This document shows positions 1 to 12,196 of a stretch of DNA of 64,000 bases, one piece after another. The notes below the pieces were generated by a model. It was given only the letters and a program-made list of their open reading frames with translations. It made no database searches and had not been told where the DNA came from. Made by a program: the position numbers and the translations under genes. Source of the DNA: Brachypterus glaber (taxonomy: Eukaryota > Arthropoda > Insecta > Coleoptera > Kateretidae); the NCBI GenBank assembly GCA_958510825.1, contig CAUEHQ010000004.1, positions 1 to 64,000 of the forward strand, read 5' to 3'. Numbering within the stretch: the stretch's first letter is position 1; each line of letters starts with the position of its first letter.

Positions 1-280
1 TAGAGAACCATGACACGAAAGAGTCGACATAAAATATTTCTCTTTAAAATATTGTAGTTTTTTACAATAAATGTAACCAAGTTTTTGCACAAAGTTGTTT
101 ATTTAATTATACAGTCCATTATCATACAGGTTGGTTTGGTGTTTTGTTTTTTTTAATGGGGGTGTTTGTTTACCTAAACGTTGGTTTTAGGCCTGTTTGG
201 TGTTTTTTTTTTGTAAAAAACACTTTCATTGAAAAACGGTAAGCCGTCTACTACGCATGCGCATCTTGGCACGTTTATCA
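1..280. repeat. Partial copy of a GTTTGGTGTTTT-rich repeat
   Basis: G/T-rich stretch with two blocks of the type TTGGTTT..GTTTGGTGTTTT(T)n followed by GTAAAAAACACTTTC and a GCGCATGCGCA-like segment. The same order of blocks recurs on the opposite strand at about 46243-46410 and on the plus strand at 46960-47140, so this is a fragment of a dispersed family cut by the window edge. No reading frame. Confidence 0.5.
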
Positions 281-1229
281 AGCTCCGACTTACGTCTAAC
301 TCGAATTGCACAAAAAAAAATGCATTTTTATAAGCATCAAGAACAAAACGATTTTTTTTTATGGCTAAAAATCAATTTATTTATTTATTTATCTTGTAGT
401 TTTTAATACAGAGGCGTAGAGGGCCCCAAATAAGCTTTAAGCTTGTGCTAGGGGCTCTCTACTAATTTTGATCACAAAATTACATTCCGAATATTAATAT
501 TGATATTTACAAAAAATTTTGCTGCCATATTTTTATTTCTCTTCGTATCCCTTCTTTATAGCAGTTTTATGTATCCATAGGATAATAATTCATAGGGTAA
601 TTCCAGCAAATCCTGATATGGCTGGCTTAAAATAAAATACATATTATTATTAGCATTTATAGCCATAATGGTAGCTTATGAAATTAATTTTCTGGTAGTA
701 GCAATTTCATAGTCATCAAGGTGGCTGTTTCTTAAATAATTACAGTTTTATTTAGCGGTACGTGGTACGTAGACAATTCACTCCGTATATGGCGTCAATT
801 AACAACGCAAAAACTGTGGTTTAAACTGTGTTTTTTTGAAACTAACTATTTTTGTATTATTTTATATATTTTCGTTGACTATATATTTTTAATTAATTAA
901 TTAAAATCCTTTTTGGACGGTAAGTATACGATTTATCATTTTTTTTCTTTAAATTCTAAAAATCATCAAAAAATTATTACGTAAGCAACAAAAAAGTAAT
1001 TTTTTTGTTTTTTGACTTAATTTTTTACTTAATACTCTTCTACTTTTAGATTATCTTAATTTAGTGTAATTTTTACTTAATTATGTAATTATTTTATTTA
1101 ATTTTTTATTCTCTAAAAAAAAAAGTGTTAACTTTGTAACGTAAGCAACGCGTAATATTAAGGATCGCCTATTACTTTATTGTTAGACTTGGATTTGCTT
1201 TAATAATTCCATAATTCCACAAATTATTA
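281..1229. other. Gene-free AT-rich interval
   Basis: No open frame above noise and no recognisable element ends. It contains a short TTTATTTATTTATTTA run near 375 and two copies of the ACGTAAGCAAC motif near 980 and 1139. Confidence 0.5.
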
Positions 1230-2385
1230 AAAAAATAAACAACCCGAAGCACCGTGGTCCAATTCTGAAAAAAAGTTGGTCAAACCCTCATTTGCTTATT
1301 TTTGAGTGGTTTGGATCACCCATGTGGTATGAAAGAAACACATAAACAGAAATATTATTTAATGCACAGTGGGTTAAATGTCATAAAACATAAACAAGCC
1401 AGAGTGTATTTGTCGGTTTAGTCATTCCACAATTCGACAAATTATTAAAAATTAAATAAACTGACGCACTATGGTCCGAATTCGAAAAAAAGTGGTCAAT
1501 TTTTTATAGCATTTTTAATGTCCGCTTAAGTACGGCAATATAAAAACTATGATTTACCGCACAGTGGCCATAACATAGTTTTTACATTCTTAAGCATTTT
1601 TTTGCTCCAGTTCAATAAAATTATATAAAAATGAAGGCTAACGTACTGTGGTCCGAATTAGGAAAACAGTGGTCAAAACTTTTTTTTTGTGTTATAGCAT
1701 TTTTCATGTCTGCTTGAATATGGCAACATAAAAATTAAGATGATTTACCGCACAGTGGTCATAACATATAGTTTTTACATTTTTAAGCATGTTGGATCTC
1801 AGAATTCAATAAAACTAGTTAAAATATAGTTATTCTAACACACTCCCAATTTGGAAAAAAGTGTTCAAAACTTTTTTTTGTGTTATCGCATTTTTCATGC
1901 CAGTTTTTTATATTTTTAAGCATGTTGTACCCCAGAGCTCAATAAAATTATTTAAAAATGAAGGCTAACGCACTATGGTCCGAATTAGAAAAAAAGTAGT
2001 CAAAACTTTTTTTTTGTGTGTTATAGTATTTTTCATGTCTGCTTGAGTATGGCAACATAAAAATTAAGATGATTTACCGCACAATGCTCATAACATATAG
2101 TTTTTACATTTTTAAGCATGTTGGATCCCAGAATTCAATAAAACTAGTTAAAATATAACACACTTTGGAAAAAAGTGTTCAAAACTTTTTTTTGTGTTAT
2201 CGCATTTTTCATGCCTCTACGACAGATACTTTATATAAATTTATTATTATTATATATTATTTATTTAAAACTAGTTAAAAATTTAGCCTAACACACTGTG
2301 GTCCAAATTTGGAAAAAGTGGTCAAAACTCTTTTGTGTATTATCGCATTTTTCATGTCTGTTTAGGTACGACAGTAAATTAAGAT
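1230..2385. repeat. Degenerate tandem repeat, two-subunit period near 325 bp
   Basis: Recurring blocks contain GTGGTCCGAATT..GAAAA..GTGGTCAAAACTTTT, then GTGTTATAGCATTTTTCATG and TTTTTAAGCATGTTGGATC. The GTGGTCCGAATTAG block occurs at about 1647 and 1972 (325 bp apart), and a diverged sub-block (GGAAAAAAGTGTTCAAAAC) at about 1850 and 2165. Copies at 1250 and 1470 are more diverged. Noncoding satellite-like DNA. Confidence 0.65.
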
Positions 2386-2399
2386 AATTTAGCCAAAAT

Positions 2400-2845
2400 C
2401 TAAAAACACTTCTGCGCATAAATATGTTTCACCAAACATTACTGCGCATGCTCTATTTGTAATTGTTTGCTAGAATACTTTTGGGCATTCGTATGTACTA
2501 TTAAACACTTCTGCGCATAAATCTGTTCTACCAAAACCTTCTGCGCATGGTATATTTATATAATTTTGCCAGAATACTTTTGGGCATTCGTATGTACTAT
2601 TAAACACTTCTGCGCATAAATATATTCTACCAAACACTACTGCGCATGTTATATTTGTATATGTTTGCCAGAACACTTTTCGGCATTCGCATGTATTATC
2701 AAACATTTCTGCGCATAAATATGTTGCACGAAACCCTTCTGCGCATGAAATATTTGTATATGTTTGCCAGAATACTTTTGGGCATTCGCATGTATTATCA
2801 AACACTTCTGCGCATACTTGTGTTTGCCTGAGCAGTACTGCGCAT
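2400..2845. repeat. 99-bp tandem repeat, locus 1
   Basis: Four to five copies of a 99-bp unit containing CTGCGCATAAATATGTT, CTGCGCATG.TATATTTG and TTGCCAGAA.ACTTTTGGGCATTCG; anchor positions near 2508, 2607 and 2706. The period is a multiple of three, which is why a 111-codon repetitive frame exists on the minus strand (2470-2805). I treat that frame as a by-product of the repeat. A second locus lies at 24478-25068. Confidence 0.8.
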
Positions 2846-3269
2846 ACGGAAATAAAACTAACTCAAATTTACCTCAACTATACCGAATATACCCGAACAT
2901 AAACAAAAAAAACTTGATTATAACGAAATATACCCGTAAAATCCAAAAAAACATGTGTAAGCTTGTTTAAAGGCTTTAGACCGCTTTATTGCGAAGCCCT
3001 TAGCTAATTTATTCTGCAATGTTATGAGGGCCCTTTCAATTCCTTTATAATGAGGGCCCTATGCTATGAAATCAGCAACGAGCCTTTCTAATAAACTAAT
3101 ACAAGGTCCTAACTTTCATGATTAATAAAATAATTATAATTAATAAGTTTCCAGCGAGGGGTCCCTAATAAACTTCGGGTGGGGCCCGGGCCGCTTGTAC
3201 GGCCCAGCGACCTTGCCAGTCTGCCGTTAAGTCAAAGTACGCTCTCGGATTTGCAAAACATTATAAACA

Positions 3270-3690
3270 TACCTTTAATGTAACGTAAGCAACGAATTTC
3301 CTTGTAACGTAAGCAACGGATATTTCATTTTTTAATACATAATTCAGAAATTTATTTAGATTTAAAACATTATAGCCTGACTTCTAAAACATTCTCAAAT
3401 CCACATTTAGTTCCAAAAAATATATATATTTTGGAATAGAACAGAAATTTAAAGATTTATGTACCTAAGTCAAAATCTATGTCAGAAAATGTAACGTAAG
3501 CAACACTACATAAAATTATAAATTTTTCACAAATTAAACTTATTATACTAATTATAAATATATGTTTTGTTACTTTGTTATTTACTGAAAATTAATATTG
3601 TATTTAAATATTATGTGTTTTAATATAACTGATAAATTTATACATTTAAAAGTTAAAATATGAGTAAAAATGTAACGTAAGCAACGCTGG
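3270..3690 (+). repeat. Cluster of TGTAACGTAAGCAAC motifs
   Basis: The 15-mer TGTAACGTAAGCAAC, or the same minus its first base, occurs near 3280, 3300, 3490 and 3670, with further copies near 978 (partial) and 1135. All are on the same strand in otherwise unrelated AT-rich sequence. Function unknown. Confidence 0.6.
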
Positions 3691-4310
3691 AATTACCCCA
3701 TAGAAAAAGGAATAAATTAAGTAATTATAACGTAAAGTAATGTACCTAGTGGGAATTTTGATGTAAGACGATAAGTTGTTTTTAATTAACAAAATACTAT
3801 TTACGTGCAAACATTTATGATTATTTCTTTTTCATCAAATTAAATAACAGTGGTAGTAAATCATTACTAGTAATATGGTATTTTTCTACTAAAAAATCTG
3901 CAAGTGTGAGAACGATAAAGTTTACCCCGTTAAGTTTCAGCATCTGTTAAAAACAACATCTGTTAAATAGTTTGTAGGTGAAGATTATGAATATGGCAAA
4001 TACATCTTTGGTTATTATTTTAACATTTTTTACGGTAAGTTATAATTATTGTTGATAAAATTCTATGATGATTAAAAGACGATAAAAGTTATTTTGTCAA
4101 ACAGTAAATACGGAATCGACAAAATCTGACAACGTTGCATTTTGCAAATTTGAAGCGCGATGATAAAGCTTACAGATGCGTCGTCTGTAGGCTGGATTTA
4201 AGGTTTTCTAAAGATTTTTTTTAGATTTTTTTTTCCAATTTTTTTCTTTCTGAATCGATTTTTGGGGTCACAAAGATGATCTGTTTTTTTCCGACGCTAT
4301 TTCAAATACA

Positions 4311-4314
<4 letters not shown>
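3691..4314. other. Gene-free interval with one possible first exon
   Basis: AT-rich sequence with no long frame. The only item of note is a 16-codon start-to-splice-donor stretch at 3987-4034, listed separately. Confidence 0.4.
3987..4034 (+). CDS. Possible first exon encoding a signal-peptide-like leader
   Basis: An ATG opens 16 codons (MNMANTSLVIILTFFT), a short polar start followed by a hydrophobic stretch as in a secretory signal peptide. It ends exactly at a consensus splice donor (G|GTAAGT) in phase 0. No TATA box, downstream exon or acceptor could be assigned, and a 16-codon match to such a pattern can arise by chance in AT-rich DNA. If real it would be the only non-transposon gene piece here. 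Confidence 0.15.

Positions 4315-4388
<74 letters not shown>
4315..4388. repeat. (TA)n microsatellite
   Basis: About 37 uninterrupted TA dinucleotides. It also produces a spurious minus-strand frame of alternating Tyr and Ile. Confidence 0.95.
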
Positions 4389-4392
<4 letters not shown>

Positions 4393-4799
4393 AACTGGCT
4401 CCTATATAAAGGTAGAAAATGGTAAATTTTAAACTTGTACGAAATTTTTTAATTTTTTCCATTATATTAAATACCAGCCGGTGTTAGTTATTTAGCTTAA
4501 GCCAATGTTTTATTTTTTGATGTAGGTAGTTTAAAGACTATTCGGCAACGACAAAAATTATAGAAGATAACCAAATTTGAATTTATTACGTAATTTCGTA
4601 AGTAATTTTCGCAATTTTTGTGAAAATAAATAAAAACAATAAAGGTATTGGGGGTTAAACTTTTAAAAAACCATCTTTCTTATAAATTTGCCTTTTTAAT
4701 CGTTTTTTTGTGACTTAAAAAATGCAATTTTTTTTAATTTGATTTTTTAAAAAAATATATATTTTTTAAAATAGTAATATTGTAATACTGGACAGGAAA

Positions 4800-5740
4800 G
4801 TTGTTGTTTTCTGCGTGGAAAAAAGATATGGACAGGCGATACCTGTCGAGCCTAGCCACTTTTCAAAACACAGAAAACCACTTTTCCGACGTGCATTACA
4901 TATTGTTTTTTATCCCATACAAAAGTGTAAAAAAATTAAAAAAAAAAAGTTACAATAAAAAGCTAGGTACTAGATCTGGCAGATATGTCCCGGACAACAT
5001 TTGTTATTTCACGTGGAAGTCATTATGACATCATTTAATGATTTTCTTTGAGTTCATGAACGCATACAGATGACTCCTTATTACGAGATTATGTCATGAA
5101 ATTTGAAATTTAAAAAAAATAAAGAAAAATTTCTTAATTACCCTGACCACACACCTTTTTGTTTATATCTTGAAAACGCGGATATACCAAAAAAATAACG
5201 AAAAAATTGACCCCCTAGGACCCACACTTTTGTCCATTTTCAACAACTTGAGGACACCGGGATATTCCCACTGGGAACTTCCCAGTGGGAATGTTCCCCA
5301 AAATGACTGGAGGAACTAGTTCCTCTAGGATTAGGGCCTCCAGATATCTACAGCTCACCATACCAATCCGATAATGTGTATCGAATTAGCTGACCAGTAA
5401 GTTAATTACTAGAGTATATCCTTATAAAGACGGCTGCCTTTTAATACTAGTATTCCTACAAGGCGACTTTATTCGTCAAAAAAGTTAAGTTAGTGGTAGG
5501 AAATAACATGTGGTGCCACCTATAGCATAACGCTGTCAAGTGTACTTAAATTGAAACATTACAGAAGCCTGTACTATTCGGCAATCGTTCTCAATCGGGT
5601 CCCGGGCAACATTTGCTATTTCACGTGGAAGTCATTATGACATCATTTAATGATTTAACGTTAAATGTATACAAAACTTAACTTTAAAATTTTTAAATAA
5701 TATACCGCAAATTATAAAAATGGACAACTCTGTTAATTCC
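4800..5740. other. Gene-free interval with a 60-bp direct repeat
   Basis: CCCGG(A/G)CAACATTTG and about 45 further bases are repeated at 4989-5047 and 5602-5660. Between them lies a small hairpin (CCCACTGGGAAC..TTCCCAGTGGG near 5268-5292). No gene. Confidence 0.6.
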
Positions 5741-8700
5741 CAAAGAAAAAACTAAAACAAGCCCCATTGCAATGCTATTACCATAATGTAGGCGGTCTTA
5801 AAACTAAGATACATGACTTTAGCCAAGCTGTACTAACTTCCAACTACGACATAATAATCATAACTGAAAGATGTCTTTAGCAATGAGTTCCAGCTATTTT
5901 CATACGATGTATTCAGGTCTGATAGATCTGCAGCTACAAGTGATAAGAGTCGCGGTGGTGGAGTTTTATTACTAGTGAAAAAAATTGGTCGGCCCAACCC
6001 ATACCCATAAACGTTACTAAGGTGAAACAATGTTATGTAAAATTGCAATTTAATAAACATGATTTCATAATCGGAGGTGTTTACATTCCACCCCAGTCCA
6101 CAGTGGATAAATACGAAGATTACTGTTCCACCCTTGAATATATTTCTCTTTTGAATCCAAATGCATCACATTTTTGGGGACTTTAATCTTCCTACGGCAG
6201 CCACGGTGAACTGCGAGGATACATTAATGGACACATCAAATTTTTTAAACTTGAAACAAGTAAACAATACTCCGAATGATCGTAATGTTTTTTTGGACTT
6301 ACTGTTTACAAACGAACCAACTGTTGGTACTACTCAAGCATATGACCTTTTATTGCCAAATAATTTTAAAAATGCCGATTATATTGGTTTAAATAATTTT
6401 ATTTCATCTGTTGACTGGGAAAATTTATTTCTTCAAGTTGACTGTAATGTGGCTACTAGTGAACTTTATGAAATTTTATACATTGGCTTATCTCTGTTTG
6501 TTCCAAAGAAAAAAAATATTATAAATAATTTTCCCAAATGGTTCAGTGCTGAACTTCAAAGCCTAATTATCCAGAAAAAGGAAGCTCATAAAAAATATAA
6601 AGAATCTCTTTTAAATAATGATTATCTGGCTTTTTCGCATCTTAGGAATAAATGTAAACAAGTGGCTAAGAATTGTTATTCGAGTTATTTGAGAAAAATG
6701 GACAATCAGTTAAAATCTAATCCGAAGAACTTTTGGTCATTTATCAATGATAAAAAGCAAAATAATGGTTTGCCGAATGTGATGAATTTGGATGATAGAA
6801 CAGCTAGTAATGTTCAAGATATTGCCAACTATTTTGCTGAATATTTTTCGTCTGTCTACCAACAGCGTAATGCTGTAAATGTGGACAATGCTGGTTGTTC
6901 TTCATCCAATATTTTAATAAGGCCGATAACTGTTATAGATATATTTAATGAAATTGAAAGCATTCCCAAAAAGTACACATCTGGCCCTGACGGTATACCC
7001 CTTGGAATGGAAGGAATGTATATGCACAATGTCATTACCTCTGAGTATTCTTTTCAATAAGTCATTTGACTCCGGTATTTTCCCAGATCTATGGAAAAAT
7101 AGTTTTATTGTACCTATTTTTAAAAGCGGCGGACGTAATGATATTAAGAACTATAGGAGGGTATCCATACAATGCTCTATACCTAAGCTATTTGATAGTT
7201 TAGTTTGTGACCAGTTGGCTTGGCAATGTAAATCAAAGTTGTCTAATCAGCAACACGGTTTTTTGTCAGGTCGATCGACCACAACCAACCTGTCTATTTA
7301 TTTATAGGGAAAAAAATCTCTACGCTCTAGAGAAGGGCTAGCAGTTAGATTCCATCTACACAGACTTCTCTAAAGCATTTGACACGGTGGATATTAGTTT
7401 ATTGTTGGTAAAACTTGCCATATTTGGTTTTGACGTTAAACTGATTAAATGGCTTGAAAGCTTTTTGTCTAGTCGAAAACAGTGTGTTCATGTTTTGGGT
7501 GTGTTTTCTTTTTTTATAGATGTCTGTTCAGGTGTACCACAAGGGTCACATTGCGCTCCTCTTTTATTCCTCATATTTATTAACGATATGATCAATGAGC
7601 TTGTCTCTAGTGAGGGACACATATTCGCTGATGATTTTAAATTTTTTAAAATCATCAAATCCGATGGGGATAGAGCCGATTTACAACGAGACCTAAATAA
7701 AATATTCAATTGGTGTACTAAAAACAACCTTAGGCTTAATACTAATAAGTGTTGTTATATTAGTTTTTTTAGGGGTCGGAAAAAATTAGAATCTAATTAC
7801 CAAATCAATAACGTAACTTTAAAATATAGTTCATCCATAAAAGATCTGGGTGTCATATTTAATGAAAACTTAAATTTTAGTGACCATATTAATATTATAG
7901 CCAAAAAAGCAAATAAACTTCTTGGATTTGTAATGCGTAACTGTCTGGAACTTTCTACACACACTTTAACTGTGCTTTATAAATCCTTGATAAGATCTAA
8001 TTTAGAATATTGTCCCCTGATTTGGTCTCCATATACTGCTCAGGATAAATATATTTTAGAAAAAGTTCAACATAAATTTTTGCGTGTTCTAGCTTTTAAA
8101 ATGAATTTCAGAATATTAGACCATAATTACTTCTGGATTGAAAAAACTACCGTTATTGAAACACTGGAAAATAGAAGAGTTTTGGCTAATAGTTGCTTTG
8201 TGCATAAGTTAATCAATGGTCAGGTTGATTGTCCCGATCTACTTGGTAAAATACTTTTTTTATTCCACGGCATGCTACTAACTATGCAACTCTAACTCCA
8301 ATTAATTCAGCCTTATCATTTCTAAATGACTCAAACATTGATCCATTCTCAATTAATATACGAAAATTCAAATTTGCTATTCGTTCATTCCAAAATCAAT
8401 AAACTAACTTTTTGCATTTATTCTTTATAGTTGTATTGTATTTTATATTAATTTTTCTTCAATTATTTTTTTATGTTTTTTTTTATGTTTTTTACATATT
8501 TTGTTTATTTTTTAAGTTTTATATTTTATAAGTTAATTTAGATTTAAGAACCTACGTATTTGTTAAATACTATTATTATAATCTTTGTAAAATTACTGTA
8601 ATGGGGCTATCCCGTAGATAAATAAATAAATAAATAAATAAACACCTCATGACAAACTCATAACATGATCACAAAATCATGAGATGTGCTCATCATGATG

Positions 8701-8767
8701 TTCGTATGAGTACAAAACGTGGAAATCATAACATGATGCGCTCATGAGTTCATGGATGTTGTCCGGG
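4989..8767. mobile_element. CCC...GGG-terminal DNA element carrying a retroelement insertion
   Basis: The left end CCCGGACAACAT at 4989 is matched by the inverted right end ATGTTGTCCGGG finishing at 8767, and both ends are flanked by GT. The interior near the right end is rich in short CATGATG-type inverted motifs. A second copy of the left end at 5602 is also preceded by GT, so the true left boundary could be 5602. Most of the interior is the jockey-like element below. The superfamily is not assigned. Two other elements here (14084-14145 and 51880-52633) share the CCC ends and 2-bp flanks. Confidence 0.4.
5750..8645 (+). pseudogene. Jockey-like non-LTR retrotransposon, frameshifted
   Basis: Remnant of the second frame of a non-LTR element (endonuclease plus reverse transcriptase). 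Endonuclease start NVGGLKTK is near 5785, with several breaks before 6161. The frame 6161-7060 carries GDFNLPT and LDLLFTN (endonuclease) and then the RT entry SGPDGIP. RT continues in another frame over 6948-7307 (NYRRVSI, HGFLSGRSTTTN), then in 7387-8295 with GVPQGS and the catalytic FADD near 7628. A shift in the T-run near 8252 moves the last 45 codons to a third frame ending about 8401. No RNase H follows. The element ends in (AAAT)n near 8618-8642. At least four frame breaks make it inactive. The exact clade (jockey versus CR1) is not settled. Confidence 0.85.
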
Positions 8768-8785
8768 GTCACGAAATTAATGAAA

Positions 8786-9208
8786 AGTTACCGGGGCTAG
8801 GTTAAATCGCGCCGGAAGAATTTTTAATGTTTTGTGTTTTATAATAGAAAGTTGTTTGAAAACTATTTGGCACTGATAAAAGTTGGAGAGGATGGCCAAA
8901 TTAGAACTTGTACGAAAATTAAAAAATATTTTTCATTTTATCACCAATCCAGCTGGGGCTAGGTTAAATCGCGCCAGGTGAAGTTTTGATATGTTTAGTG
9001 TTTTATAATAGGTAGTTGTTTGAAGGGTATTTGGCACCGATTAAAATAGTACCCGGTGACCAAATTTGAACATTCGAAAATTTTGCAAGTTTTAAAAATA
9101 TTTTTCATTTTATCACCTATCTAGCTGGGGCTAGTAGGTTAAATCGCGCCAGGTGAATTTTTGATATGTTTAGTGTTTCATTATAGATAGTTGTTTGAAG
9201 GGTATTTG
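8786..9208. repeat. 173-bp satellite, left block
   Basis: Tandem units begin GCTGGGGCTAGGTTAAATCG and include GATATGTTTAGTGTTTTATA, GTTTGAAGGGTATTTGGCAC and GTACCCGGTGACCAAATTTG. Anchors at 8952 and 9124 give a period of 172-173 bp. The same units reappear at 21866-22045, 22493-22570, 26066-26110, 26437-26850 and 33075-33290. The array is therefore one short satellite opened by later insertions. Confidence 0.85.
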
Positions 9209-9838
9209 ATGTGAGTAAAGTTAGCGAAGCAACTTTGGAAATCCAAAGTTTTGATAGCTTATTAATTTGCCGTTATTTTTCCGCTATTTAGTTGTGAATT
9301 TTTTTTTTGCCGTTTTTGGTTTTTTAAAATTATTTGCTGCTTCGCTAACTTTACCGTAAAGTTAGCTAAGCATCATAAGAAAAAACGATTTTTTCTAAAG
9401 TCCAACTAGGTCAGAATTTGCCGTTTTTTTGCCGTTATTTAATTGTGTAAAAACCAATTTTGTACCTTTTGTTTTTTTTTTTAATTGCTGCTTCGCTAAC
9501 TTTACCGTAAAGTTAGCTAAGCATCATATGAAAAAACGATTTTTTCTAAAACCCAACTAGGTCAGAATTTGCCGTTTTTTTGCCGTTATTTAACTGTGCA
9601 AAAACCAATTTTGTAGCCTTTGTTTTTTTTTTAATTGCTGCTTAGCTAACTTTACCGTAAAGTTAGCTAAGCATCACAAGAAAACAATATATTTTATTAA
9701 ATCCAACTAGATCAGAATTTGCCGTTTTTTTGCCGTTATTTAATTGTGTAAAAACCAATTTTGTAGCTTTTGTTTTTTTTTAATTGCTGCTTCGCTAACT
9801 TTACCGTAAAGTTAGCTAAGCATCATATGATGCATATG

Positions 9839-10845
9839 ATAATTTAAGCATGGAAACTGAAGCTCTCTTTATTGCAGTAAAATCCTGGTTAGAAAGTAAT
9901 AAACTCATTTTAAATGAAGAAAAAACAAACTTTATTATGTTCAAAATGAGACAACAGGAACATAATACTATAAACATATCTAAGGTAAGAAGGGAACTTT
10001 CAGAAGAAGTAAAATTTTTGGGTCTTCAAATAGACGAAAACTTAAATTGGTTTTCACATGTAGATCGTTTGCGAGGAAAATTAAACAAAGTCAGCTACTC
10101 GCTCCATGTAATGAAGAGTTACGTTGATGTGAGTACCCTTAGAGTAGTATACTTTTCGAATTTTCAGAGTCTCCTTAAATATGGAATCATCTTTTGGGGG
10201 AAATGCAGGAATATAGAGTCGGTTTTTATATGTCAAAAAAGAGCACTTCGCAAAATGCTTGGGCTATCGTACAATGAATCTTGTCGAAACAAATTTAAAT
10301 CAAGCAGGATCCTGACTGTAATCGGGCTATATGTATACGAGTCTGTCTTATTCCTGGTAAAGAATATGCACCTTTTTCGAGGCCTGGAATCGGACAGAGT
10401 CCTAGACTATAGTTTTCCAAAACATCGACTAGCCACATATGAGAAAGGATCATATTATTCGTCAATACAGTTTTTCAACAAACTGCCTCTGAGTTTAAAA
10501 AGTTTAAAAAACAATAGGACTAAGTTTAAAAATAGTCTATACAACTACATTTGCGACTTAGAACCATATAGCTTGGAAGAGTTTCACTCATCTGTTTAAA
10601 CAACTTTTTATATTAAGTATATTATTTATTTATTTTCTGTTACTTTTAAATATGTATTTTTTTTAAATGTGTTTTAAATTGTCCGTATTTTTATATTTAT
10701 ACATGCATTTTTTTCTGCAAGGCAGGTTTTAGTAAGCCAGCACCACTCTTTTTGACAAACTTTCAATAAATATTTTTAGTTACTTTTGTATCAGAAGTGT
10801 TTATGCGAAATAAAGATTATTATTATTATTATTATTATTATTATG
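9839..10845 (+). pseudogene. 5'-truncated non-LTR retrotransposon (RT C-terminal part)
   Basis: An open frame from 9850 to 10599 (249 codons) begins just after where the catalytic aspartates would lie (SWLESNKLILNEEKTNF) and continues through KFLGLQID, a thumb region and a C-terminal tail (SIQFFNKLPLSLKSL) typical of jockey/CR1-type RT. A 3' UTR and a tail of ATT repeats (about 10811-10842) follow. The insert interrupts a satellite monomer, and TATGA is found on both sides as a probable short target duplication. The frame is undisrupted but lacks the catalytic core, so it is a dead fragment. Confidence 0.85.
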
Positions 10846-11099
10846 AAAAAACGATTATTTCTAAAACACAACTAGGTCAGAATTTGCCGTTTTTTTGCCG
10901 TTATTTAACTGTGCAAAAACCAATTTTGTTTTTTTTAATTGCTGCTTCGCTAACTTTACCGTAAAGTTAGCTAAGCATTACAATAAAAAATATATATTTT
11001 TAAATCCAACTAGATCAGAACTTGCAGTTTTTTTGCCGCTATTTAGTTGTGTAAAAACCAATTTTGTTAAAAAAAAATGCTATATAAACGCTACAAAAT

Positions 11100-11730
11100 A
11101 TACAGGAAGTTAGCGATTCTAAATTAAGCGTGACAACGTAGCGCATGCAACCTGGCCGGATAGCTTTTGTCTGTTTGACAAGTGTTTCGACTCAAAGCTT
11201 TTGAGGTTATAATTTATATTTTCAAATAATTTAAATAATAATTATTATTATTATTAATTTATTTAATTATTATTAATTTGCCGGTATTTTGCCGGTATTT
11301 TGCCGCTATTTAGTTGTGAATTATTTTTTTTGCCGTTTTTTGTTTTTTAAAATTATTTGCTGCTTCGCTAACTTTACCGTAAAGTTAGCTAAGCATCATA
11401 AGAAAAAAAAATATTTTTTTAAATCCAACTAGATCAGAATTTGCCGTTTTTTTGCCGCTATTTAGCTGTGTTAAAATAAACTATCTAGCTTTTGTTTTTT
11501 TTTTATATATTTGCTTTACACGAATCTGAACACGATGTTTTTAAACGTGGCGCCAAAGAATCTTTCCAATGTTTCAGCGCTGCCAAACTCTGGAGATTTA
11601 AGAAGTGTGGAGATTTTGAGGAGATTTCAGGCATATAGTGAAAAAATAAAAACAAATTGCATAATAATAATTAAGTAAAAAGTCACTTAAGTAATTGACC
11701 AAGTGTACGGGTTTGACCTTGAGGTTAGAC
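11100..11730 (+). repeat. Non-monomer spacer of the foldback element
   Basis: Contains AAGCGTGACAACGTAGCGCATG, an (ATT)n patch, then a GTGGCGCCAAAGAATCTTTC block. The same spacer occurs at 13080-13700, at 16650-17270 and, inverted, at about 20480-21290. The GTGGCGCC block creates small frames that are not conserved between copies (the start is changed and the frame shifts), so I do not call a gene. Confidence 0.7.
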
Positions 11731-12059
11731 ACGATAATGATTTCTGTAATTCTTCTCGTTATTATTAATTTGCCGTTATTTAGTCGTGAAAATTTTTTTT
11801 GCTGTTTTTGGTTTTGGTTAAAATTATTTTCTGCTTAGCTTACTTTACCGTAAAGTTAGCTAAGCATCATAAGAAAAAACGATTTTTTCTAAAATCCAAC
11901 CAGATCATAATTTGTCGTTTTTTGCCGTTATTTAATTGTGTAAATACCAATTTTGTTGCTTTTGTTTTTTTTTAATTGCTGCTTAGCTAACTTTACCGCA
12001 AAGTCATAAGAAAAAACGATTTTTTCTAAAATCCAACTAGGTCAGAATTTGCCGTTTTT

Positions 12060-12140
12060 TTATGTGAGTAAAGTTAGCGAAGCAACTGTGGAAATCCAAA
12101 GTTTTGATAGTTTATTAATTTGCCGTTATTTTTCCGCTAT
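12060..12140 (+). repeat. Second internal copy of the foldback terminus
   Basis: ATGTGAGTAAAGTTAGCGAA and the following 60 bp repeat the 9209 terminus almost exactly, in the same orientation, inside the monomer array. This suggests a nested insertion or an unequal exchange involving a second copy of the element. Confidence 0.7.
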
Positions 12141-12196
12141 TTAGTTGTGAATTTTTTTTTTGCCGTTTTTGGTTTTTTAAAATTATTTGCTGCTTT

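Noticed and set aside
4268..4462. 64-codon minus-strand frame with Tyr-Ile repeats
   Set aside because: It is the translation of the (TA)n microsatellite.
5833..6060. 75-codon minus-strand frame in the jockey-like element
   Set aside because: Antisense shadow of the endonuclease region, whose plus-strand motifs are recognisable.
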